Positions 8,654-17,300 of a DNA stretch of 64,000 bases are shown piece after piece. The DNA lies in the NCBI RefSeq assembly GCF_026340255.1, contig NZ_JAPEPJ010000001.1, positions 2,349,001 to 2,413,000 on the forward strand, written 5' to 3'. Positions within the stretch are counted from its first letter, which is position 1; each line of letters starts with the position of its first letter. Under the pieces are notes generated by a model. That model made no database searches, was not told where the DNA came from, and saw only the letters and a list, made by a program, of their open reading frames with translations. The position numbers were made by a program, and so were the translations under genes. Origin of the DNA: Streptomyces sp. NBC_01408. GTDB taxonomy: Bacteria; Actinomycetota; Actinomycetes; Streptomycetales; Streptomycetaceae.

Positions 8654-9616
8654 GTGCAGAGTGTGCAGTTTTCGATGGATGATCTAGCGCAACTGAAGAT
8701 CATGCCGACGGTCGGGCCGGTCGCGGAGGCCGTCTTCGCGGCGGATCTTCTGAGACGTGCAGGCGGTGGCCCGGCTTTTGCCCGGTGGCGGGACGCGACG
8801 AGCCTGCGCCTGCGGCGCACCACGGCCGTCCAGCCCGCCCCGCGGACGGTCCGGCCGCCGGTGGCGCAGTCGGCCGGCCGGGCGGGAGACGGCGGAGCCT
8901 GGCTGTTCGACCTCATGGAACAAGACGCCGAGCAGGGCGAAGCGGCGACCGCGCCAGACAGCATGATCACGCGAATTCGCCAAGTGGGAATCGAGCCGTA
9001 TTGGCCGAAGGCGCGAGCGCACCTTCAGATCGATCGCGAGTACCGGTGCCGGATCATGGCCGGCGGGGGCATCGAGCGGATGCTCAGCAACCTCCACAGC
9101 TGGGTGGGCTGGCGGCCGCCCACCCTGTCGATCGCATCGGGACGCGACGACGTGATCGAACTGCGGGGCAGGGGACTGGTCATCGTCCCCTCGCTGTTCA
9201 TCGACAGACCGCGCATCTTCACGGGGCAACCGGGTGAGCAGCGCGCACCGATCCTCGTCTATCCGACGCTCCTGGACCAGGACGCCGCCGAGTCCCTGTG
9301 GGAGTCGGCGGGAACGGAGGACCGGGCACTCGCCGCCCTCGTCGGGCGGACCCGGGCCCGGGTGCTGGAGGCACTCTCCGAGACGTGCAACACCAGCGAA
9401 CTGGGACGCAGGCTCGGGATCTCGCCCGCCGCGGCGAGTCAGCACGCCACGGTGCTCCGCGGCGCCGGGCTCATTACGAGCCGCCGCAGGTACAACACCA
9501 TGCTCCACTCGCTCACCCCGCTGGGATCGGCGCTGGTGACCATGGGCAGTCCGCTGCCCAGGCCCCTGGCCGGTCACGGCCTGTCAGCAGAGCAGGGCGC
9601 GGCGGCCAGCGGCTGA
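8654..9616 (+). CDS. ArsR-like winged helix-turn-helix regulator
   Basis: A 320-residue protein whose last 100 residues form a winged helix-turn-helix (LSETCNTSELGRRLGISPAAASQHATVLRGAG). The N-terminal 200 residues look like the long variable domain found in actinobacterial ArsR-type regulators. It lacks the metal-binding Cys pair of classic ArsR, so it probably senses a small molecule or protein. GTG 8654 has GGGGG at 8643-8647 and was preferred over upstream starts that lack a ribosome site. It sits between the resistance pump and the flavin reductase/MbtH pair, and its leader is full of perfect dyads, so it is a candidate cluster regulator. Confidence 0.72.
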   Translation: MQSVQFSMDDLAQLKIMPTVGPVAEAVFAADLLRRAGGGPAFARWRDATSLRLRRTTAVQPAPRTVRPPVAQSAGRAGDGGAWLFDLMEQDAEQGEAATAPDSMITRIRQVGIEPYWPKARAHLQIDREYRCRIMAGGGIERMLSNLHSWVGWRPPTLSIASGRDDVIELRGRGLVIVPSLFIDRPRIFTGQPGEQRAPILVYPTLLDQDAAESLWESAGTEDRALAALVGRTRARVLEALSETCNTSELGRRLGISPAAASQHATVLRGAGLITSRRRYNTMLHSLTPLGSALVTMGSPLPRPLAGHGLSAEQGAAASG

Positions 9617-9653
9617 GAACCGGTCCGGGCCGCGGACCGCGCGGAGGCAAGCC

Positions 9654-9684
9654 GGGGTGGCCGCCTCAGCGCGGAGGCCACCCC
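9654..9684 (+). terminator. hairpin after the regulator gene
   Basis: GGGGTGGCC at 9654-9662 pairs with GGCCACCCC at 9676-9684. The right arm lies inside the last codons of the convergent flavin reductase gene. A smaller 7-bp stem at 9621-9639 precedes it. Confidence 0.4.
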
Positions 9685-10178
9685 GCATACCGGCGCAGCC
9701 CGTGGACCAGCGGGCTGGGGGGCGCGGAGGTCAGCGACCGCACGTTCAGCACGGCACCGAACAGGACGGTGTGATCACCGACGACCTCGCTCCGGTGGAC
9801 GGCGCAGTCGGCGACCGTGTGCGCGTCGTCGATCAGGTGGGGCATGCCCGCCACCGGCCCGGATTCCCAGCGCACCCGGTCGAACCTGTCGGGGGCGGCG
9901 GAGCCGAACAGCTCCGCCGTCGCAGCGGCCTCCTGGTCCAGCAGGTTGACCGCGAAGGTTCCGCACTCCAGGCCGGCCGCCAGCGTCGGGCTCTCGTTGC
10001 GGACGCACACCAGCAGCACCGGCGGGTCCAAGGAGACGCCGCACAGCGACGAGCAGGTCATGCCGAGCGGGCTCCCGTCCGGCAGGGTGGTGGTGAGGAC
10101 GGTCACGCCAGACGGGAAGCCCGACATCAGGAACCGGAATTCATCGCTCGATACCAGAGTGGTCTGCGAAGCGCTCAC
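9666..10178 (-). CDS. flavin reductase domain protein
   Basis: A 170-residue member of the HpaC/ActVB-type flavin reductase family, which reduces FMN or FAD with NAD(P)H for a partner monooxygenase or halogenase. Visible family features are the N-terminal [10 protein letters not shown] strand, [15 protein letters not shown] for flavin phosphate binding, NESPTLA, and [11 protein letters not shown] 10178 has AGGTGA seven bases upstream. It is transcribed away from the mbtH gene. No flavin-dependent halogenase or hydroxylase is in the window, so its client may be outside, or the protein may act with another oxygenase. Its family assignment is firm. Confidence 0.82.
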   Translation of the reverse strand: MSASQTTLVSSDEFRFLMSGFPSGVTVLTTTLPDGSPLGMTCSSLCGVSLDPPVLLVCVRNESPTLAAGLECGTFAVNLLDQEAAATAELFGSAAPDRFDRVRWESGPVAGMPHLIDDAHTVADCAVHRSEVVGDHTVLFGAVLNVRSLTSAPPSPLVHGLRRYAGWPPR

Positions 10179-10383
10179 GCCGTGTCACCTCTGTCGTTTT
10201 CTCCGGGACTCTGCGCCGGCTGCTCCTGCAGATTTTCTTGCGTATCCCGAGCCCTGTCACAGCATTTCACGCACCGATAAATGATCCCCCCCCGGAACCG
10301 GGCTGCGAGATGAGGTCATTCGGGCCCTCCTTAATCCGGCGCGACAATTCCGCTCGGCTGGTGCCGCGGGCACTTCGCATTCG

Positions 10384-10389
10384 TATACT
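10384..10389 (+). promoter_or_regulatory. possible -10 element for mbtH
   Basis: TATACT lies 56 bases upstream of the mbtH-like start, in the 266-bp divergent region 10179-10444. The expected -35 position has no good match, so this is a weak call. Nothing else distinctive is seen in this region. Confidence 0.35.
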
Positions 10390-10444
10390 CCGGTCCTGTG
10401 CGCCGGGCGTTCCGGCGCGGCTACGGAACAGAAGGAGCACAGCC

Positions 10445-10666
10445 GTGAGCGTGAACCCGTTCGAGGACCCCGATGGCGTCTTCCTCGTCCTGATCAACGA
10501 TGAGGGTCAGTACTCGCTGTGGCCCTCGTTCGCCGAGGTTCCGGAAGGCTGGACGGTGGCACTCAAGGAGACCGACCGGCAGTCGGCCCTCGACTACATC
10601 AACGAGAACTGGACCGACATGCGGCCCAAGAGCCTGATCCAGGCCATGGAAGCCGCCGCCCAGTAG
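10445..10666 (+). CDS. MbtH-like protein
   Basis: A 73-residue MbtH-family protein with the hallmark run [24 protein letters not shown], the W-P-x-F and PEGW elements and the C-terminal [12 protein letters not shown]. These proteins bind adenylation domains and make them soluble and active. GTG 10445 has AAGGAG seven bases upstream. It is 65 bases before the stand-alone loading protein and upstream of the two large synthetases, so it probably serves all the A domains here. Confidence 0.93.
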   Translation: MSVNPFEDPDGVFLVLINDEGQYSLWPSFAEVPEGWTVALKETDRQSALDYINENWTDMRPKSLIQAMEAAAQ

Positions 10667-10731
10667 TCGTCCGCACGCGTGACCAGTTGGAGCAGGTGGG
10701 GCGTCCGTCGCCCGCAGACCCGGGGGTTGAA

Positions 10732-13700
10732 GTGTCCGCATTGACAAGTCCTTCAGCGAAGGCGGCCGCTGCCGGATCCGGCGCCGCGCCTACGAGAGTC
10801 CCGAGATGGACCGAGGGGAACGGCGACCGGGACGTCTTCGGCCGGCAGGTGATCGAACTTCCCGCCGACCTGGCGGCGGCCCTGCGCCGGCTCGCGGCCG
10901 ACGAGGCGCTGGACACCGAGTCCCTGCTGCTCACCGCGCTGCTCAAGGTGATCGGCGAGGTCGCGGCCGAACCGCGGGTGGCGGTCGCGCTCCTCGGCAC
11001 CGGCACCGGGACGGACGGCTCCTACGGCCCCAGGGCCCTCCAGGTCGACATCCCGGACGGGCGCTGGCGGGACCTCGTGGCCGCCGTGTCGACGGGCCGG
11101 GCGATCGGCCTGGCCCGTTCCGAGCAGGCCCCGGCCGATGCGTACGAGATCGTGCTGGAGACCTCGCCGGCCGGCTCCGGCCCGGCGGCTCCGGCCCGGG
11201 GGACCGCCCTCCACGTGGCCCTGGTGACGGCGGATGACGGCCTCGCCCTGCACCTGCACCACCGCGGCGACGTCATCGCCGCGGACTACGCGGGCCGGCT
11301 CGGCGGATACTTCTCCACGGCCCTGAGCGCGCTGGTCACCGGCTTCGACGCCGAGCACGGACTCCTGGAGCTGCCCTCGGAGGAGGAACGCGACCACCAC
11401 GTCCACGGCCTCGCCGGGCCGGTGGTCCCCCTGCCGCGGGCGATGTTCCCCGAGCTCTTCGAGGACCAGGTGCGGGCCCGGCCCACCGAGACGGCCCTGT
11501 CCCACGGAGGGACCGTCTGGGACTACGCCACGCTCAACACCGCCGCCAACCGGATCGCCGCCTCGCTGCTGCGGGACGGTCTCGGACCGCAGGACGTCGT
11601 CGCGGTCGTCATGGACCGCACCCCCGAATGGGCCGCCGCGCTGCTCGGTGTCCTGAAGGCCGGCGGCACCTACCTCCCGGTCCGCCCCGACTTCCCCGCC
11701 CAGCGGGTGGCCACGCAGTTCCAGCGCAGCGACTGCCGCTTCGTCATCGCCGAGCAGTCCGCGAGCGCCCTCGTCGACGCCACGACGCGCCTCTCGGGCC
11801 AGCAGCACACCATCCTCTTCGTCGAGCAGCTGCTCCAGGGCGAGGAGCCGGACCCCGGCAACCCGCGGGTCTCCGTCCGGCCGGAGCAGTCGGCGTACAT
11901 CTACTTCACCTCCGGCTCGACCGGCGCGCCCAAGGGTGCCCAGTGCGAACACGGGGGCATGCTCAACCACCTGTACGCCAAGATCGACTCGGTCGGGCTC
12001 CGCCCGGGCGACGTCGTCGCCCAGACGGCCTCCCAGTGCTTCGACATCTCCCTGTGGCAGCTGATCGCACCCCTGCTGACCGGGGCGTCCGTCCGGATCG
12101 TCGACACCGACACCCAGCTCGACCCCGAACGCTTCCTCGACGAACTGGCAGACACCAAGGTGTCGGTCGCCCAATTGGTCCCCTCCTACTTCGAAATCCT
12201 GCTGGGCCTGCTGGAGCGCACGCCCCGCGACCTCGGAGTGCTGCGCTCCATCTCGGTCACCGGCGAAGCCCTCAAACTCGATCCCGTGCGGCGCTGGTTC
12301 AACGTGCAGCCGCAGGTACAGCTGATCAACGCCTACGGCGCCACCGAGGTCAGCGACGACACGATGCACGAGGTGCTCACGGGACCCCCCGCACGCGACT
12401 TCGTCTCCGTCGGCAGCTCCCTGCGCAACGTCCGCACCTACGTGCTCGACGCGCGCGGCAGGCTGGCTCCCCTGGGCACCCAGGGCGAGATCGTCTTCGC
12501 GGGCCTGTCCGTCGGGCGCGGCTACATCAACGACGAGGAGCGGACGCGCGTCGCCTTCGCCGAGGACCCCTACGTACCCGGCGAGCGCCTGTACCGCACC
12601 GGAGACTTCGGCCGCTGGCTGCCCGAGGGCACGATCGAGTACCTCGGACGCCGCGACCAGCAGGTGAAGGTACGGGGCTTCCGCATCGAGATCGGGGAGA
12701 TCGAGAACAAGCTGCGCACGGCGCCCGGAGTCGCCGACTGCGCCGTCGTCATCGACCCGGGCGCGGGCGCAGGCGGTGACAAGACCCTCGCCGCGTTCTT
12801 CACCGGACCGGAAGAGGTCCAGGAACGCAGGCTGCGCGCCCACCTCGCCGCACTGCTCCCCGAGTACATGGTCCCCACGCACTTCCACCGCCTGGACGCC
12901 CTGCCGCTCAGCGAGAACGGCAAGGTCAACAAGCGGGTGCTCGCCGAACTCGCCGAAACCCTGGGCCACGCCCTGGGCTCCCGCACCGCCCCGGTCACCG
13001 CCACCGAACAGTGGCTCGCCACCGAATGGGCCGAGGCGCTCGGCGTACCGGTGGAGCGCATCGGCCGTGACGACCACTTCTTCGACCTCGGCGGCACCTC
13101 CCTCACCGCCGTACGGTTCGTCGTCAAGCTCGACCGTGCGATCTCCCTCAAGCAGCTCATCGGCTCGCCCAGACTGGCCGACCTGGCCGGCCTGATCGAC
13201 GGGCGCGCCGACGGCGCACGACCCGACGTGCCCGGCCTGCTCCAGCCGCTGGTCGAAGACGTGGCCGACCCGCTCGCCACCCTGGTCTGCTTCCCCTACG
13301 CGGGGGGCAACGCCGTCAACTTCCGCCTCCTCGCGGAACACCTGGCCCAGCACCGCATCGCCGTACTGGGCGTCGAGCTGCCCGCGCACGACTTCAGCAG
13401 CTCTCCCGAACAGCTGCAGGACGTGAGGGAAGTGGCCCGGCGGGTGCACGAGGACCTGGTGCAGCGCGGTGCGCGCGACGTCGCGCTCTGGGGGCACTGC
13501 GCCGGCAGCGCCCACGCACTGGCGACCGCACGGCTGATGGAGCAGAGCGGAGCCGCACCCACCGCCGTGTTCCTGGGTGCCCTCCTGCTCACCCCGGCCG
13601 ACGCACTGCGGGCCGAGACGGACGAGGTCACGGCGCTCACCCCGCGCCAGATCACGGAGCGGCTCATGGTGGACAGCTCCTACGTCGAACTGGACCAGCT

Positions 13701-14013
13701 CCAGCCGGAGCGCGCAGCCCTGGTCGGATCCGCGTACCAGCACGACGTCGCCTCGACCAACGCCCACCTGCTCGAACTGCACGAGGACCCCCAGCCCCAC
13801 CGGATCACCGCCCCGGTGCACGTGGTGCTCGCGAAGGACGACCCCACCACCAAGGGCGGGGAGGAGGCGCACCGCGCCTGGAAGGCAGTCGCGGGTGAGG
13901 TGACCCTCCACGAACTCGCGGGGGGCGGGCACTACTTCACCAGCACGCGGGCCGGCGAGGTGGCGGTCCTCGTCGCCGGCGTGCGGGCCGCCGCGGGACG
14001 TGCGGCGGACTGA
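10732..14013 (+). CDS. stand-alone NRPS loading protein: half-C - A - T - Cys thioesterase-like domain
   Basis: 1093 residues. Residues 1-230 resemble only the C-terminal lobe of a condensation domain, without an HHxxxDG site. The A domain covers about 235-735, with FTSGSTGAPKG, a GDFGRW-type A7 region and [13 protein letters not shown]. The T domain has DLGGTSL with phosphopantetheine Ser790. The last part, from about 850, is an alpha/beta-hydrolase like type II thioesterases, but its elbow reads GHCAG, placing Cys923 where Ser is usual. Cys-based members of this fold (SyrC, CmaE) shuttle aminoacyl groups between carrier domains, so this protein may load an amino acid, hold it for oxidation, then pass it on. 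The pocket read by eye is D-I-W-Q-S-T-A-D-D-K; two acidic residues hint at a basic side chain, but I cannot assign it. Start GTG 10732; GTG 10696 is possible. Confidence 0.85.
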   Translation: MSALTSPSAKAAAAGSGAAPTRVPRWTEGNGDRDVFGRQVIELPADLAAALRRLAADEALDTESLLLTALLKVIGEVAAEPRVAVALLGTGTGTDGSYGPRALQVDIPDGRWRDLVAAVSTGRAIGLARSEQAPADAYEIVLETSPAGSGPAAPARGTALHVALVTADDGLALHLHHRGDVIAADYAGRLGGYFSTALSALVTGFDAEHGLLELPSEEERDHHVHGLAGPVVPLPRAMFPELFEDQVRARPTETALSHGGTVWDYATLNTAANRIAASLLRDGLGPQDVVAVVMDRTPEWAAALLGVLKAGGTYLPVRPDFPAQRVATQFQRSDCRFVIAEQSASALVDATTRLSGQQHTILFVEQLLQGEEPDPGNPRVSVRPEQSAYIYFTSGSTGAPKGAQCEHGGMLNHLYAKIDSVGLRPGDVVAQTASQCFDISLWQLIAPLLTGASVRIVDTDTQLDPERFLDELADTKVSVAQLVPSYFEILLGLLERTPRDLGVLRSISVTGEALKLDPVRRWFNVQPQVQLINAYGATEVSDDTMHEVLTGPPARDFVSVGSSLRNVRTYVLDARGRLAPLGTQGEIVFAGLSVGRGYINDEERTRVAFAEDPYVPGERLYRTGDFGRWLPEGTIEYLGRRDQQVKVRGFRIEIGEIENKLRTAPGVADCAVVIDPGAGAGGDKTLAAFFTGPEEVQERRLRAHLAALLPEYMVPTHFHRLDALPLSENGKVNKRVLAELAETLGHALGSRTAPVTATEQWLATEWAEALGVPVERIGRDDHFFDLGGTSLTAVRFVVKLDRAISLKQLIGSPRLADLAGLIDGRADGARPDVPGLLQPLVEDVADPLATLVCFPYAGGNAVNFRLLAEHLAQHRIAVLGVELPAHDFSSSPEQLQDVREVARRVHEDLVQRGARDVALWGHCAGSAHALATARLMEQSGAAPTAVFLGALLLTPADALRAETDEVTALTPRQITERLMVDSSYVELDQLQPERAALVGSAYQHDVASTNAHLLELHEDPQPHRITAPVHVVLAKDDPTTKGGEEAHRAWKAVAGEVTLHELAGGGHYFTSTRAGEVAVLVAGVRAAAGRAAD

Positions 14014-14028
14014 TCCCGGTCCGTGGAA

Positions 14029-14062
14029 CGAGGGGCCGCCCGGCATGCCGGGCGGCCCCTCG
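14029..14062 (+). terminator. 34-bp perfect palindrome, terminator
   Basis: Every base from 14029 to 14062 fits a perfect palindrome (half-site CGAGGGGCCGCCCGGCA). It lies 15 bases after the loading-protein stop and separates it from the first synthetase. Confidence 0.75.
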
Positions 14063-14125
14063 TCTGTCGCTGCATCCGTACCGGCGCACCGGAAAAGGGG
14101 TGTTCTTCGGCCCCTATCGAAATGC

Positions 14126-14155
14126 TTGACCGCCGTTTCAGAGATCAACTAGCGT
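14126..14155 (+). promoter_or_regulatory. promoter of the NRPS genes
   Basis: TTGACC at 14126-14131, an 18-bp spacer and TAGCGT at 14150-14155 fit the Streptomyces HrdB consensus (TTGACN, TAGNNT). It lies in the 302-bp gap 14014-14315, after the palindromic terminator, leaving a leader of about 155 bases before the GTG at 14316. Confidence 0.65.
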
Positions 14156-14315
14156 CGTATCGATTCATGGTCGGAAAAGCCATGTTCCAGAGGAACTGGG
14201 AAGCGACTGTCGTCGAGTTCACCGACCGAGCCGAGGGGCCGGTCCTGCAATTCCGATATCTCATTTCCTTCCTCTCATCGGACAGCCTGTTTCGTGGAGT
14301 GAAGGGGAAGCTGTA

Positions 14316-17300
14316 GTGAACGCACGCTCGCAGTCGATCGAGGACATCCTGCCCGTCACTCCGCTTCAGGAAGGGATGATCTTCCACCACGTCTACGACG
14401 AAGACGCCCCCGACGTCTACGTGGCGCAGATCGTCTTCCACCTCGACGGTGAACTGGACCGCGAGGCCCTGCGCACGGCCGCGGGCGAGCTGCTGCGCCG
14501 TCACTCCAGCCTGCGCTCCGCGCTGCGCCAGCGCAGGACGGGCGAGTGGGTGCGGATCATACGCCGGGAGGTGCGCCTGCCCTGGCGCGAGAGCGATCTC
14601 GCACAGCTGCCGGCCGACGAGCTCGACGAGGCCGTGGCCGCAGAGGCCACGGCCGACCGGACCCGGCGCTTCCGCCTCGGCGACGCCCCACTGATCCGCT
14701 TCACCCTGCTCGACCTGGGCGAGGACCGCTACCGCTTCGTCATCACCGCCCACCACGTCGTCGTCGACGGCTGGTCGATGGCCGTGCTGCTGCGCGAACT
14801 CGTCACCCTCTACCGCAACGGTGCCGACCCCCGCGCCCTGCCGCCCGTCCGGTCCCACCGCGACTTCCCCGACTGGTTGCGGAACCGGGACGAGGACGCT
14901 TCCCGTGCCGCCTGGCGGGAGGCGCTCGACGGGGTCACCGGGCCCTGCCTGATCGCGCCGGGCGCCGATCGGACCCCCGTCGTACCCGAGCGCGTCGACT
15001 TCACCCTGGACGAAGCGGCCGGCATCGCGCTGACCGAGGTCGCCCGGTCCAAGGGTGTCTCCCTGAACACGGTGCTCCAGTGTGCCTGGGCGGTCGTGCT
15101 CTCCCACCTGACCGGACGCGACGACATCCTCTTCGGCGTCACCGTCTCCGGACGCCCCTCGGAGTTCGAGGGCGTGGAGAACATGGTCGGCCTCTTCATC
15201 AACACCGTCCCGATCCGGATCCGGCTGCGGCCGGCCGAGTCGCCGGCCGACCTGCTGGTGCGCGTGCAGCGCGAACAGGTCCAGCTCATGGACCACCAGT
15301 ACCTCGGCCTGAAGGAGATCGAGCGGGTCGCCGGCGTCGACGAGCTGTTCGACGCGGCCATGGTCTTCGAGAACTTCCCGCGGCCCGCGGACGACGCCGG
15401 AGCGGCCATGCAGGTCCGGGACATCGAATCGAGGAACGCCACCCACTACCCGCTCACCCTCGTCACCGGTGCGGGCGAGCGGATCGGCGGCCGCCTGGTG
15501 CACCGCCCCGACCTCTTCGACGCCGAGCGCATGGACAGCATCCAGGCCGCACTCCTGCGCGTGCTGCGCGCGTTCGCCCTCACCCCGGAACTCCCGCTGG
15601 GCCGCCTGGACGTGCTGGGTGCGGTGGAGCGTGAGCGGGTGTTGGTGGAGTGGAACGACACGGCGGTCGAGGTGCCGGGTGTGTCGTTGCCGGTGTTGTT
15701 CGAGGAGTGTGTGGCGGCTTTCCCGGGTGCGGTGGCGGTGGAGGCCGGGGGTGTGTCGTTGTCGTACGGGGAGTTGGATGCGCGGGTGAATCGGCTTGCG
15801 CGGTTGTTGGTGTTGCGTGGTGTGGGGGTGGAGTCGCGGGTTGTGGTGGCGTTGCCGCGGTCGGTGGACGTGGTGGTGGCGTTGTTGGCGGTGGTGAAGT
15901 CGGGTGCTGCTTATGTTCCGGTTGATCCGGGGTATCCGGTGGAGCGTGTGGGGTTGATGGTGGAGGATTCGGCGCCGGTTCTGGTGGTGTCGGAGTCTTC
16001 TGTTGCTGGTGTGTTTGCTGGTGCTGGTGTGCCGGTGGTGTTGTTGGATGATGCGGGTGTGGTGGCGGAGTTGGCGGGGTTGTCGCCGGTTTCGCTGGGT
16101 GTGGTGCCGGCGCTTTCTTCGGCTGCGTATGTGATTTATACGTCGGGTTCGACGGGCCGGCCGAAGGGTGTGGTGGTCGAGCACCGGTCGCTGGGTGCGT
16201 ATCTGCTGCACGCCCGGAAGACGTACGAGGGTGCTGGAGGCAGCTCCCTGGTGCACACCTCCGTCTCCTTCGACCTCACCGTCACAGCGCTGTTCACGCC
16301 CCTGACCTGCGGCGGATCCGTGCGCCTGGGCGAGGTCACGGATGCGTCGGCGGGGACGTCCCTGATGAAGATGACCCCGACCCACCTGGTGCTGCTGGAG
16401 GGCCTGGGAGTCTCGGTGGCTCCTTCGGAGACGCTCCTCCTGGGCGGTGAGGCTCTGTCGGGCGAGCTGCTGGGGCGGTGGCGCGAGCGGCACCCGGACG
16501 TCGCTGTCTTCAACGCCTACGGCCCGTCTGAGACGACCGTCACCTGCTGTGAGTGGCGTCTGGAGCCGGGCGAGGAGACGCCTGCGGGGACGGTGCCGAT
16601 CGGGCGGCCGTTCCCGAACACGCGGGTGTTCGTGCTGGATGATGCGCTGCGTCCGGTGCCGGTGGGTGTTGCGGGTGAGCTGTATGTGGCCGGTGCGGGT
16701 GTGGCGCGTGGGTATCTGGACCGTGCGGGGCTGACTGCGGAGCGTTTCGTGGCGTGTCCGTGGGGTGGCGGGCGTATGTATCGCACGGGTGATGTGGTGC
16801 GGTGGCGTGCGGAGGGTGTGCTGGAGTTCGTCGGCCGTGCGGATGACCAGGTGAAGGTGCGTGGTCACCGGATCGAGCTGGGTGAGATCGAGTCCGCGCT
16901 CGGCCGGTGTGCGGGAGTGGCCCGGAGCGTGGTGCTGGTGCGTGAGGACGTAGCGGGCGACCGCCGCCTCGTCGGATACGTACTGCCCGAGCCCGGCCTG
17001 CGGCTGGAACCCGAGAACCTGCGCGCTGAGCTGGGCCGGGGCCTTCCCGAGTTCATGGTTCCGTCGGTGGTGGTGGTACTGGACGACGTGCCGCTGACGC
17101 CGAGCGGAAAGGTCGACCGGAGGGCTCTGCCGGCGCCCGTCTTCCCCGGGTCGGTGGCGGTGCGTGGTCCGCGTTCGCCGCGGGAGGAGATCCTGTGTGG
17201 TCTGTTCGCGGATGTGTTGGGTGTGGAGCGGGTGGGGATCGATGACGGGTTCTTCGATCTGGGTGGTCATTCGTTGTTGGCGACGCGTCTGGTGGGTCGG

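Noticed and set aside
12570..13280. Antisense frame opposite the loading protein
   Set aside because: No ribosome site or known domain; it mirrors a well-supported A-T domain gene.
14316..15610. C1 as a lipid-loading starter condensation domain
   Set aside because: Its start and motif pattern match C6, which follows an epimerase module. I could not see starter-type features by eye, so I treat it as DCL-like rather than starter.
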